Positions 40,093 through 48,212 of a stretch of 64,000 nucleotides of DNA are shown one piece after another. Within the stretch, counting starts at the first letter, position 1. Every line of letters starts with the position of its first letter. The notes under the pieces were generated by a model that worked only from the letters and a program-made list of their open reading frames with translations, did no database searches and was not told where the DNA came from. Origin of the DNA: JACMLC01 sp963817025 (lineage in GTDB: Bacteria > Acidobacteriota > Blastocatellia > Pyrinomonadales > Pyrinomonadaceae); the NCBI GenBank assembly GCA_963817025.1, contig CAWFML010000005.1, forward strand, positions 1,178,001 to 1,242,000. The letters run 5' to 3'. The position numbers and the translations under genes were made by a program.

Positions 40093-42615
40093 ATGGCGAC
40101 TATCTCCACAGAGGCGGGCGCGAGTGCTCGCCTCTACACTTATACCCCTGCGAATTTGTGGCTTATCGGCGGCTGCTTTGTGCTGTCCGGCGCGACCGGG
40201 TTGGTTTATGAAATCCTGTGGGCGCGGATGCTGGGTCTGGTGTTCGGCGCGACGACGTTTGCCATCAGCGCTGTGCTGGCGGCTTTTATGGGAGGTCTCG
40301 CGCTGGGCAGCATGCTGGCCGGACGCTTTGCCGCGCGCCTACGCAAACCGCTTCAAGCGTATGGCTGGATGGAAATCGGCATCGCTCTCTATGCGCTCGC
40401 CGTGCCGCTCATGTTCCGGCTGGTGGATGCGCTGTACGTGCTCATCTGGAATCAATTTCAGCCAAGCTCTTATGCTTTTAATGTGTGGCGATTCGTGCTG
40501 TCGTGCGTTGTCCTGCTCATTCCTACAACCCTGATGGGAGCAACTTTGCCGGTGCTGTCTGCGGCTGTCCTGCGCACGCACGCGCACACACAGACCTCTG
40601 TAGCGCGGTTGTATACATGCAATCTGGTGGGCGCAATCGTAGGCACGCTGGCCGCAGGATTTGTCCTGCTGCCGCAGTTCGGAGTGCGCGCGACTATCTG
40701 GACGGCTGCCGGTTTGAATATTCTCATCGGCCTCGCCGCTTTCCTGATCGAGAGAAGGGGAGCGAACGCTTCACCGGCGTCGAGGGTGGCGGAAGAACAA
40801 GTTGAAGCAGCGAGGGCTGCATCGCTCTCCGGGTCAAAGAAAGATGAGAGTGATGCTATCCCGGAAAACATTTCGGGAGGGGCGAAGTTCTGGCTGTGGT
40901 GCGCTTTTGTCTCAGGCTTTGTGACCATCAGCACGCAGGTCGCCTGGACGCGCGTGTTGACGATGATCATAGGCTCAAGCACGTATGCTTTCAGCATCGT
41001 CGTCGCGCTCTTTCTGATAGGCTTATCAGGCGGCGCATATCTGGTCGGGCGCAGGAAAAGTTACGGCAACCTGCGCAGCACGATCTTTAAGGTCGAGCTG
41101 TTGATTGTCGCCAGCCTCATCCTGAGCCTCTGGGCCACAAACCGGACGCCGCAGTTGATGATTAATCTGGGCATCAATATGGGCATCAATTCATGGCTCG
41201 GATTGCTGGCCTTGCAGACCTTTGTGGCCGCCGTGTTGTTGCTTATTCCGGCGCTCTTGATGGGCATGGCGATGCCGCTTGTGCTGGTGCGTGCGGCGAA
41301 TGCTCAGGGGGAAGAGTCTGTGCGGTTGGTCGGGAGAAGTTATGCTGTCAACACGCTCGGCGCGATTGTGGGAGCGTTCAGCGCGGGCTTTCTGTTGATA
41401 CCGAAGGGCAGCACGCGCTTTACGATTCTTGTGGCCTCCGCGCTCTGCCTGATTGTCGCGGGCATCGCTTACAAGCCGGCGCGCGAAAAGATTGACCGTG
41501 ATTTATATCGCAGCCTGAAAGTCGGCGCGACCTGTGTGTTGATTGTCGCTCTGTTTTTCGTCGCGCCGTCTTTGAATCTGGGCGCGCTCTCCATCGGAGC
41601 TTATGACGGGCTGGTGCGCGTGCTGGCTAAATCGCAGGGGAGCATCACGGATAGCGAAGATAGAAAGTTTAGCCCCGAAACGAATCGCCTGCTTTTTTAC
41701 AGAGAAGGGCCGACGGCGACTGTCTCCGTGCGCGAAGATTGGGGCATTCGCTCGATGGCGATTAACGGGCGGACAAACGCTTCGGACAGAGACGACATGC
41801 CGACGCAGGTGATGGTCGGCATCATTCCTTTGCTGCTCGCGCCGCGCATTGATAACGGGTTGATGGTCGGGTTTGCTTCGGGCGTCAGCACAGGCTCGAT
41901 GCTGCAATCGCCTTTAAAATCTCTCGAATGCGTAGAGCTTGAGCCGACGACGCGCGAGGCTTCGCGCTTTTTCAATCACGTCAACAATCAACCGCTGAAT
42001 GACCCGCGCCTGCGGCTGTTGATTGACGACGCGCGCACTTATCTACACGTCACAGACGCGCGTTACGACGTGATTGTCAGCGAGCCGAGCCATCCGTGGG
42101 TTCCCGGCGTCGCCAATCTTTTTACGAAAGAGTTTTTCGAGCTGGCGCGGGGTCGCCTGACGGATGAAGGAGTCTTTGTACAGTGGGTGCAGATTTACCA
42201 GCTCTCTACGGAAAATCTGCGGACAGTGCTGGCGACTTACCGGAGCGTCTTTCCGCACGTCATGATGTTCCGCGTCGGCGGCGCGGCCAGAGGCAAGGAC
42301 TTGATTCTCGTAGGCAGCCGCACGCCCTTGAGCTTCACACGCATGAGCGAGCGGCTCAATGATGCACGCATCCGCGCAGAGATGGCACGCGTTAACATGA
42401 ACAAAGCGGAAGATGTTTTGTCATGGTACGTCTGCGACGAAAAGCAACTGACGCCCGCCGTCGCCGGAGCCATCATCAATACGGACGATAACATGCGCGT
42501 CGAAAACCGCGCGCCGCGCGAAGCCTTCCTGCCCTCTATGGAAACGAATGCCGCGTGGATTGAAAAGCTTGCCGGGGCAGAGCGTCAGGCAAGCGCGGGG
42601 AAGATAAAAGAGTAA
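40093..42615 (+). CDS. membrane-fused spermidine synthase-like protein
   Basis: An 840-residue protein. The first 500 or so residues form two blocks of transmembrane helices (GGCFVLSGATGLVYEILWAR; SGFVTISTQVAWTRVLTMII; LLIPALLMGMAMPLVLVRAA). The C-terminal 300 residues form a Rossmann domain of the spermidine synthase/SpeE superfamily (GVSTGSMLQSPLKSLECVEL; YDVIVSEPSHPWVPGVANLF, TKEFFELARGRLT). In true SpeE the domain transfers aminopropyl groups to putrescine. These fused proteins are widespread, but their substrate is not proven. The canonical GxGDG signature reads GFASGVSTG here, so catalysis or donor choice may differ. It is monocistronic. Confidence 0.85.
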   Translation: MATISTEAGASARLYTYTPANLWLIGGCFVLSGATGLVYEILWARMLGLVFGATTFAISAVLAAFMGGLALGSMLAGRFAARLRKPLQAYGWMEIGIALYALAVPLMFRLVDALYVLIWNQFQPSSYAFNVWRFVLSCVVLLIPTTLMGATLPVLSAAVLRTHAHTQTSVARLYTCNLVGAIVGTLAAGFVLLPQFGVRATIWTAAGLNILIGLAAFLIERRGANASPASRVAEEQVEAARAASLSGSKKDESDAIPENISGGAKFWLWCAFVSGFVTISTQVAWTRVLTMIIGSSTYAFSIVVALFLIGLSGGAYLVGRRKSYGNLRSTIFKVELLIVASLILSLWATNRTPQLMINLGINMGINSWLGLLALQTFVAAVLLLIPALLMGMAMPLVLVRAANAQGEESVRLVGRSYAVNTLGAIVGAFSAGFLLIPKGSTRFTILVASALCLIVAGIAYKPAREKIDRDLYRSLKVGATCVLIVALFFVAPSLNLGALSIGAYDGLVRVLAKSQGSITDSEDRKFSPETNRLLFYREGPTATVSVREDWGIRSMAINGRTNASDRDDMPTQVMVGIIPLLLAPRIDNGLMVGFASGVSTGSMLQSPLKSLECVELEPTTREASRFFNHVNNQPLNDPRLRLLIDDARTYLHVTDARYDVIVSEPSHPWVPGVANLFTKEFFELARGRLTDEGVFVQWVQIYQLSTENLRTVLATYRSVFPHVMMFRVGGAARGKDLILVGSRTPLSFTRMSERLNDARIRAEMARVNMNKAEDVLSWYVCDEKQLTPAVAGAIINTDDNMRVENRAPREAFLPSMETNAAWIEKLAGAERQASAGKIKE

Positions 42616-42660
42616 GCGAATAATGTGGATCAAGGGTTGAGAGAAATTGACTGGATGAGA

Positions 42661-42770
42661 CTTACTCTTTGCGTTCCTTTGCGTCTTATTCTTGGCGGTC
42701 TTTGCGGTTAAAATTGAGATTAAACGCAAAGAGCGCAAAGAGTCGGACGCAAAGAACCGCAAAGAAATCT
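42661..42770. repeat. intergenic repeat, divergent family E
   Basis: CTTTGCGTTCCTTTGCGTCT and TTGGCGGTCTTTGCGGTTAA are followed by TTAAACGCAAAGAGCGCAAA and GACGCAAAGAACCGCAAAGA. The halves pair imperfectly. It is a looser version of family E. The remainder of the spacer to 42889 contains the leader of the next gene and shows nothing else. Confidence 0.6.
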
Positions 42771-42889
42771 CGACTCTTGATTCACCTGAATATTGTTTGA
42801 TTAGCTCCTGAAAACCGAGTATTTTCTAAAACCTACGGAGAGACAGCGCGTCACTTTGACGATTAACCGCAGCGTCAGACATTTATCCT

Positions 42890-45037
42890 ATGCGTAAGTT
42901 TTGGACCATCCTCATTATGCTCGCGCTCGCGGCTTCGTCCATCATCGAGAGCGTAGAGAGCGCCAACGTCATCCTTGACCAGTCGTTCGGCAATGGCGGC
43001 AAGGTCGTGACGCAGTTTTCCATTGCCGGAGCGGGAGTGTCTGCGCTCGCTTTGCAGGCGGATGGCAAGGTTGTGGCTGCCGGTTGGGCCGAAGGCTCGC
43101 TGCAAAATGATTTTGCCATTGCGCGCTATCAGGCGAACGGCAGTTTAGACACGGGGTTTGGCAACGGCGGCAAAAAGACCGTTGACTTTAACGGGCAGGA
43201 AGATTTGATTTCGGCTGTGGCTCTGCAAGCCGACGGCAAGATCGTGGTGGCCGGACGCGCTCATAACGGCACGGGCTTCGACTCGGCCATCGCACGCTTT
43301 AATCCTGACGGCAGCCTCGACACGGCCTTCGACACGGACGGCAGGTTAATTGTTGATTTCGGCTTTAGCGACTATGCCTCCGGCCTTGCCATTCAATCCG
43401 ACGGCAAGATCATTATTGCCGGGCGTGCGCTCAACAGCGCGGGTTATTCGGACATGGCCCTCGCGCGCTTGAACAGTGACGGAAGCCTCGATGCAAATTT
43501 CGGGACGGGCGGGAAAGTGACCACGGATTTCTACGGGCTTCATGACGTAGCCAACTGCGTTCTCATTCAACCGGCAGACGGCAAGATTGTCCTTGCCGGA
43601 TTCGCCCAGACAACTTTTGTTAAGCACGACAGGTATAACGATTTCGCTGTGGCGCGCTACTTTGCAGACGGCACGCCGGACAATTCTTTTGATACGGATG
43701 GAAAAGCGACTACAGATTTCTTCGGATTCGGTGACGAGGCAAACGCCATCGTTCTCCAGAATGACGGGAAGATAGTCGTCGGCGGCGGAGCAGGCCAGAT
43801 TTATACGGAATACGATTTCGCTCTGGCTCGATACAACACGAACGGCAGCCTCGACAACAATTTCGGGCAAAGCGGCAAGGCGACCACAGACTTTGGCGTT
43901 GGCGCTAATAAAAGAGATGCCGTGTTTGCTCTCGCGCTTCAGCCAAACGGGAGAATGATAGCCGCCGGTCATGCAGATTTTTCCTACTCTGCGCTGGCGC
44001 GATTTAACAATAACGGAAGCCTTGATCTTAATTTCAGCACTGACGGTAAAATTACAAATGGCGTGGGCGGCCCGTCCTACGCTTTGCTCATTCAGCCCGA
44101 TGCAAAGATTTTGACCGCCGGTTCCGGAAGATTGGATACAGGGTCATACGGCTTTGGTCTTCAAAGATATTTCGTCCCGGCCATTCCTTCGTCAAAGCCT
44201 TCCGACTTTGACGGCGACGGGAAATCAGACCTCGCAGTCTTTCGTCCGGCCACGGGGCAATGGATAGTACGCCACAGTACGGATAACGTTGTCCGCGTGG
44301 ATATTTGGGGGATGAGCGGGGATGTGGCTGTGCCAGCGGATTATGATCTGGACGGCAAAACGGATGTCGCCATTTATCGTCCAAGTAATGGCAGTTGGTA
44401 CATACACAAAAGCTCTGATGGCGGCACGCTCTCGTATTACTTCGGCGTCGGCACGGACATTCCTGTTCCGGCGGATTACGATGGCGACGGCAAAGTTGAC
44501 ATCGCAGTCTTTCGCCCGTCCAACGGCGCATGGTACATGCTCCGAAGCTCTGACGGCTCATTTACCGCGCAACATTTTGGCAATAACGATGACTGGCCCG
44601 TGCCCGGCGACTATGACGAAGACGGCAAAGCTAACTTCGCAGTCTTTCGCAGAACGACCGGCGTCTGGTACATAGCACTGGGGCCGGATTATACGTCTCC
44701 CGTCTCAACCGCTTTTGGCAGCGTCGGTGATAAGCCTGTGCGGGCTGATTATGATGGCGATGGAAAGACGGATATAGCCGTCTTCCGTCCAGCTAATGGA
44801 AACTGGTATGTGCTGCCAAGCTCGAATAACACCGCGCTCACACAGCCGTGGGGACTCAGCACGGACAGGCCCGTGCCCGGCGACTACGATGGAGACAACA
44901 AGATAGATTTCGCCGTCTGGCGTCCCGGCAACTTGTTCTGGTATATCCTGCAAAGCTCCGACAACCAACTCAAAGCCGCGCAGTTGACCTTCAGCAACAG
45001 CGCAGATGTGCCAGTGGCCTCAGCTTACATTCCTTGA
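42890..45037 (+). CDS. exported delta-60 repeat / FG-GAP repeat protein
   Basis: A 715-residue protein with a signal peptide (FWTILIMLALAASSIIESVE). Residues about 30-425 carry delta-60 repeats (LQADGKVVAAGWAEGSLQND then FAIARYQANGSLDTGFGNGG). Residues about 440-715 carry six FG-GAP-like repeats with DFDGDGKSDLAVFRP, DYDGDGKTDIAVFRP and WYIxxSSD strands. The arrangement is the same as in 824-2968. One loop is degenerate (DYDEDGKANFAVFRR). It has no obvious ribosome binding site. It is probably a calcium-stabilised surface or extracellular protein. Confidence 0.85.
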   Translation: MRKFWTILIMLALAASSIIESVESANVILDQSFGNGGKVVTQFSIAGAGVSALALQADGKVVAAGWAEGSLQNDFAIARYQANGSLDTGFGNGGKKTVDFNGQEDLISAVALQADGKIVVAGRAHNGTGFDSAIARFNPDGSLDTAFDTDGRLIVDFGFSDYASGLAIQSDGKIIIAGRALNSAGYSDMALARLNSDGSLDANFGTGGKVTTDFYGLHDVANCVLIQPADGKIVLAGFAQTTFVKHDRYNDFAVARYFADGTPDNSFDTDGKATTDFFGFGDEANAIVLQNDGKIVVGGGAGQIYTEYDFALARYNTNGSLDNNFGQSGKATTDFGVGANKRDAVFALALQPNGRMIAAGHADFSYSALARFNNNGSLDLNFSTDGKITNGVGGPSYALLIQPDAKILTAGSGRLDTGSYGFGLQRYFVPAIPSSKPSDFDGDGKSDLAVFRPATGQWIVRHSTDNVVRVDIWGMSGDVAVPADYDLDGKTDVAIYRPSNGSWYIHKSSDGGTLSYYFGVGTDIPVPADYDGDGKVDIAVFRPSNGAWYMLRSSDGSFTAQHFGNNDDWPVPGDYDEDGKANFAVFRRTTGVWYIALGPDYTSPVSTAFGSVGDKPVRADYDGDGKTDIAVFRPANGNWYVLPSSNNTALTQPWGLSTDRPVPGDYDGDNKIDFAVWRPGNLFWYILQSSDNQLKAAQLTFSNSADVPVASAYIP

Positions 45038-45155
45038 ACGACTAACAATATCAGCCACAGAGACACAGAGACACAGAGCAAGCAAAGTAGATGAAGGGTG
45101 TTGCTAAGTAAGGTCAGTTCGAGATAAGCAGAGCAGCCATACACAAATTATGTAT

Positions 45156-46093
45156 GCGAATCAGTAGTTGAAAACGAGGAGAAAGAAAGCGACTGCCAAC
45201 TTGCCCCAGCAATGGATCATCAGCGCGTCAGTTGAGCGTACTTTGCTGGCTCTTTGAATCCCTGTTTTCTCCACTATCCAATTGAAGAGACTTTCTACGG
45301 GTTGACGAATGCGACGCACTAAACGGTTGTAATACTTCTCGTCAAGAGTTAGGTCTTTGCCTTTCGGCCTCTTTATTGGCGCGATGAGTCTGGTCTGCTG
45401 CGCTGTTAAGTGAGCGACGATCTCCGGGGTGGGGTAAGCTAAATCGCCAAACAATTCGGTGGTGGCTATTTCTGGCTGCTGTTCAATGAAGGCTTTGGAG
45501 TCGTGATGCGAAGCTCCGCACAGCCACACTTGCGCGGGCAAGGGTAAGCGTCCCACCCGCCTTTGTGCAACGCAGTGCAGGCGCACGCCATGAAAGCGCG
45601 TCTTCTTGGCAGCGCAGAAACCAATATCAGCCACTTCGCGCCCGACCCGTGCCCTGTAAGAGTGGCCGTGTTGGGCCAGCATCACAGGCAAGGAGTCAAC
45701 CAAATGGTCAATTTCCGGCCTGCGCGTGGCACCCAACGCGCCGGACAGGAGTGCGCCGAAAGTCTGAAAAGTCGGCTCTAAGCGATTGAGCCGCAGGACG
45801 AAAGTTTGATAACTGGGCAAGCGTGGAAACCATGACCGCCAATACTTGAGAATCAATTGGTGCATTTTCTTTTTCTCGAAGCAGCCCTCGAAGTGAGCGA
45901 AGAACCAGATGGTGATTAGTTCCTGGTCAGTGAATTCTGGGTCTCGGTTATTGCTCAAGCGTTGATAACAGGTGGTGGACGAAGTATCGTACACATGGCA
46001 GACAAACAGGTAGATTTGAATCAGTAGGTTTTCCATCGCAAGAAAATCTTACCAACTCTCCTGTTTGCCTGTCTTTTCAACTACTGATTCGCA
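45156..46093 (-). mobile_element. IS982-family insertion sequence, complete
   Basis: The element is bounded by inverted repeats: TATGCGAATCAGTAGTTGAA (from 45153) and its exact complement ending at 46095, giving 22 matched bases. A 7-bp direct repeat TATGTAT (45149-45155 and 46094-46100) looks like the target duplication and overlaps the repeat tips. A single transposase ORF of 291 residues fills it. Length of about 0.94 kb and one long ORF match IS982. The ORF and both ends look intact, so it may be active. Flanking bases belong to the short-repeat array at 46101-46255. Confidence 0.88.
45161..46036 (-). CDS. IS982-type DDE transposase
   Basis: A 291-residue DDE transposase. The N-terminal part binds ends (EFTDQELITIWFFAHFEGCF). 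The catalytic core shows Asp in VDSLPVMLAQHGHSY, FHGVRLHCVAQR, SHHDSKAFIEQQPEIATTEL, Asp in FGDLAYPTPEIV and Glu in RIRQPVESLFNWI, followed by TDALMIHCWGKLAVAFFLLV. All three acidic residues are present. The last codons and stop fall inside the terminal inverted repeat. The ATG at 46036 fits the family length. No frameshift is seen. Confidence 0.9.
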   Translation of the reverse strand: MENLLIQIYLFVCHVYDTSSTTCYQRLSNNRDPEFTDQELITIWFFAHFEGCFEKKKMHQLILKYWRSWFPRLPSYQTFVLRLNRLEPTFQTFGALLSGALGATRRPEIDHLVDSLPVMLAQHGHSYRARVGREVADIGFCAAKKTRFHGVRLHCVAQRRVGRLPLPAQVWLCGASHHDSKAFIEQQPEIATTELFGDLAYPTPEIVAHLTAQQTRLIAPIKRPKGKDLTLDEKYYNRLVRRIRQPVESLFNWIVEKTGIQRASKVRSTDALMIHCWGKLAVAFFLLVFNY

Positions 46094-46100
46094 TATGTAT

Positions 46101-46255
46101 AGCCCTACACAAAGTTAGTGGAGGGCTACACTAATTTTGTGGCGAGCCTTCTACAAATTAGCGCTGCTCTGCAAAAGTTAGTGGAAGGCTACACAAAATC
46201 AGTGGAGGGCTGCACAAAATCAGCGCTGCTCTACACAAAATTAAGGTAGTGGGTT
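46101..46255. repeat. array of degenerate 20-22 bp repeats flanking the IS
   Basis: About seven imperfect units in a row share the form CTACACAAAATTAGTGGAGG. Examples: CCTACACAAAGTTAGTGGAG, GGCTACACTAATTTTGTGG, GGCTACACAAAATCAGTGGA, GGCTGCACAAAATCAGCGCT, CTCTACACAAAATTAAGG. Some adjacent units are inverted (CACAAAGTTAGTG at 46108 against CACTAATTTTGTG at 46129). A further unit CCATACACAAATTA (45138) lies left of the IS, so the IS landed inside the array. There are no unique spacers, so it is not CRISPR. Confidence 0.7.
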
Positions 46256-46440
46256 AGTTTGAAATTCTGGTGTCCATCCATAACGAGATAATCTCGCGCA
46301 AAGGCGCTGGTGGCGCAAAGAAAAGCACGCAAAGAGCGAGTGGCATTCAAAGCTTTGCGGTCTTCCTCTGCGCCTTTGCGCCTTTGCGGGAAACTGCTTT
46401 TTTTCGCTATTTTTGAAACTGAACCACTACCAAAATTAAC
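46243..46440. repeat. composite intergenic repeat, family E with outer arms
   Basis: Outer arms AAAATTAAGGTAGTGGGTTA plus GTTTGAAATT (46236 onward) and TTTTTGAAACTGAACCACTA plus CCAAAATTAA (46410 onward) are near complements. The inner arms are CGCGCAAAGGCGCTGGTGGC and CTTTGCGCCTTTGCGGGAAA. It is the best copy of the nested element seen at 3113 and 29042. Confidence 0.75.
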
Positions 46441-46551
46441 GTCAGTTCGACATCAGCATTAGTTGATGCAGCATGAAAGCCCCGTGAGAGGCGGCAGACA
46501 AATAGCCCCTCGCGGGGCTGAGAAACCGAACTCTTTCTTATGCCGCACTCA
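46440..46551 (-). repeat. dispersed repeat, family H copy 2
   Basis: Reverse complement of the sequence at 8128-8221, with the same words in order (TGTCGAAC, TGCATCAACT, GGGGCTTTCA, CGGTTTCTCA, AAGAAAGAG, GCGGCATA). This copy has an 18-base longer centre with AGCCCCGCGAGGGGCT, a palindrome. It abuts the nested family E element. Bases 46552-46625 show only CTCTGTGGCTCTGCGGCTCT-type repeats. Confidence 0.75.
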
Positions 46552-46625
46552 TGTTCTTATAACATGCCTGCTCTTTTCTCTGTGGCTCTGCGGCTCTGTG
46601 GCCCTGTGGCTGAGCTGTGACTGTG

Positions 46626-48080
46626 CTAGCGGCTTCCGAAAATCATCCGTAAAATTTCTTCTGCGGCTGACTCGCCGCTGCGTATGCAGTCCGGTATGCC
46701 CGCGCCGCCGTAAGCATTGCCCGCCAGTTGTAAGGCTGGCAGCGCAGTCAGTCGCTCGCGTATGCGTGCGACTTTTTCCAGATGGCCGAGGTGATACTGG
46801 GCCATTGAGCGCGGCCATTTTTGAACGAGTGAAAAGAGCGGAGGTCGCTCGATGCCGAGCAACTCGCGCAGGTCTTTAAGCACGGCTGCGAGCATCGCCG
46901 CTTCATCGAGCGCGAACTTCTCCGGCTGTAATGCGCCGCCGACGAATGCCCTGAGCAAGGCTTGGCCTTCCGGCGCGCGTCCGGCGAATTTGATGCTGCT
47001 GAAAGAGCAGGCGAGCGTCGAGCGGCCTTCTATAAACGGCACGACAAAACCAAAGCCGTCGAGCGGATGCGGAATGTCCGCACGGCGAAAGGCCAGATTG
47101 ACCGTTGCCGTCGAAGCATAAGCGATAGCATCCATCTCATCCGCCAGCAGCGCATCCGTCTCGCGCAGCAACCCGGCAGCAGCGTATGAGGGAAGCGCGA
47201 GACAGATGCCATCCGCCTTGATAACCGTGCCACTTTCAGTTTGAACCCGCCATTGCTTCAGAGCTTTATCGAAAGCCAGCGATTCAACTTTTGTCTTCAG
47301 TTGCAGAGAGCCTTCGGGAAGGCGTGCGATGAGCCGGTCAACCAGCATCTGCATGCCGCCGTCGAAGGAGAGAAAGAGGCTGTAACGCGCGCCGCTCGTG
47401 CTTTGAGCTTCGGCCTGAGTCTGTTTGCGCCGCGCATGCCACATCGCGCGAATCAGGCTGCGATGCTGTTGCTCCATCAACAGAAAGCGCGGCATCGTCG
47501 CACGCAGCGAGAGCTTTTCAGGGTCAGCCGTGTAAATGCCTCCGACCATCGGCTGGGCCACACGCTCAAGCGCCTGCTGGCCGAGCCGGCGACGCACAAA
47601 CATCGCAAGGCTCTCGTCATCATACCCGTTCGGATGAGCGCGGCGTGGCAGGACTAGATCGAGTGCCATGCGGGCTTTGCCTGACCAACTGAAAATGTCC
47701 GAAGTGAGAAAGGGCCAGAAACTGGAAGGGGCGAGCAGTTGGAATCCTTCCGGGACTGGCAGCAGCTTATTGCCGCGCGCGATAAAGCTCCGGCGATGCA
47801 CGTCATTAGTTTCAATCAAATGCTTTTCGAGACCGATACGCCGCGCGAGACTTAAAGCCTCCGGCTTCTCGGAAATGAACGCGTCCGGCCCGCCTTCCAA
47901 AAGAAAGCCATCGCGCCTGTGCGTGCGAATGACGCCGCCTGCGCGCTCGCTGGCTTCGAGCAGCAGAACTTCGAGTTGCTGTTTGTCCTCTGCGGCGCGC
48001 TCTATGAGACGATGCGCGGCGGCGAGGCCGGTGATGCCGCCGCCGATGATGACCACGCGTTGTGTAGGTTTCTCTTGCAA
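46626..48080 (-). CDS. hemG: FAD-dependent protoporphyrinogen/coproporphyrinogen oxidase
   Basis: A 484-residue flavoprotein of the HemY/HemG(PpoX)/CgoX family that removes six electrons from the porphyrinogen using oxygen. The FAD loop is VVIIGGGITGLAAAHRL at residues 9-25, followed by EASERAGGVIRTHRRDGFLL and EGGPDAFI. Near the C-terminus LAGNAYGGAGIPDCIRSGE is the second FAD motif. The start is TTG at 48080 after AGAGAG. It is last in the minus-strand order hemE, hemH, epimerase, hemG. Whether it acts on protoporphyrinogen or coproporphyrinogen cannot be read from the sequence. The symbol follows the common name; hemY or cgoX are equivalents. Confidence 0.9.
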   Translation of the reverse strand: MQEKPTQRVVIIGGGITGLAAAHRLIERAAEDKQQLEVLLLEASERAGGVIRTHRRDGFLLEGGPDAFISEKPEALSLARRIGLEKHLIETNDVHRRSFIARGNKLLPVPEGFQLLAPSSFWPFLTSDIFSWSGKARMALDLVLPRRAHPNGYDDESLAMFVRRRLGQQALERVAQPMVGGIYTADPEKLSLRATMPRFLLMEQQHRSLIRAMWHARRKQTQAEAQSTSGARYSLFLSFDGGMQMLVDRLIARLPEGSLQLKTKVESLAFDKALKQWRVQTESGTVIKADGICLALPSYAAAGLLRETDALLADEMDAIAYASTATVNLAFRRADIPHPLDGFGFVVPFIEGRSTLACSFSSIKFAGRAPEGQALLRAFVGGALQPEKFALDEAAMLAAVLKDLRELLGIERPPLFSLVQKWPRSMAQYHLGHLEKVARIRERLTALPALQLAGNAYGGAGIPDCIRSGESAAEEILRMIFGSR

Positions 48081-48098
48081 GTCTCTCTGGCTATGAAT

Positions 48099-48206
48099 TT
48101 ATTTCGCGCAAAGGCACAAAGGCGCAAAGAAAGCACGCAAAGAGAGAATGGTATTCAAACCTTTGCGGTCTTCCGCTTTGCGTCTTTGCGCCTTTGCGCG
48201 AAACTT
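48099..48206. repeat. intergenic inverted repeat, family E
   Basis: TTTCGCGCAAAGGCACAAAG plus GCGCAAAG is answered by CTTTGCGTCTTTGCGCCTTT plus GCGCGAAA. The core includes CCTTTGCGGTCTTCC, as in 3113-3342. It sits between hemG and the epimerase. Confidence 0.75.
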
Positions 48207-48212
48207 TTCTTC

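Noticed and set aside
46101..46255. CRISPR-like short repeats
   Set aside because: Units are degenerate, directly adjacent and partly inverted, with no unique spacers and no cas genes in the window.
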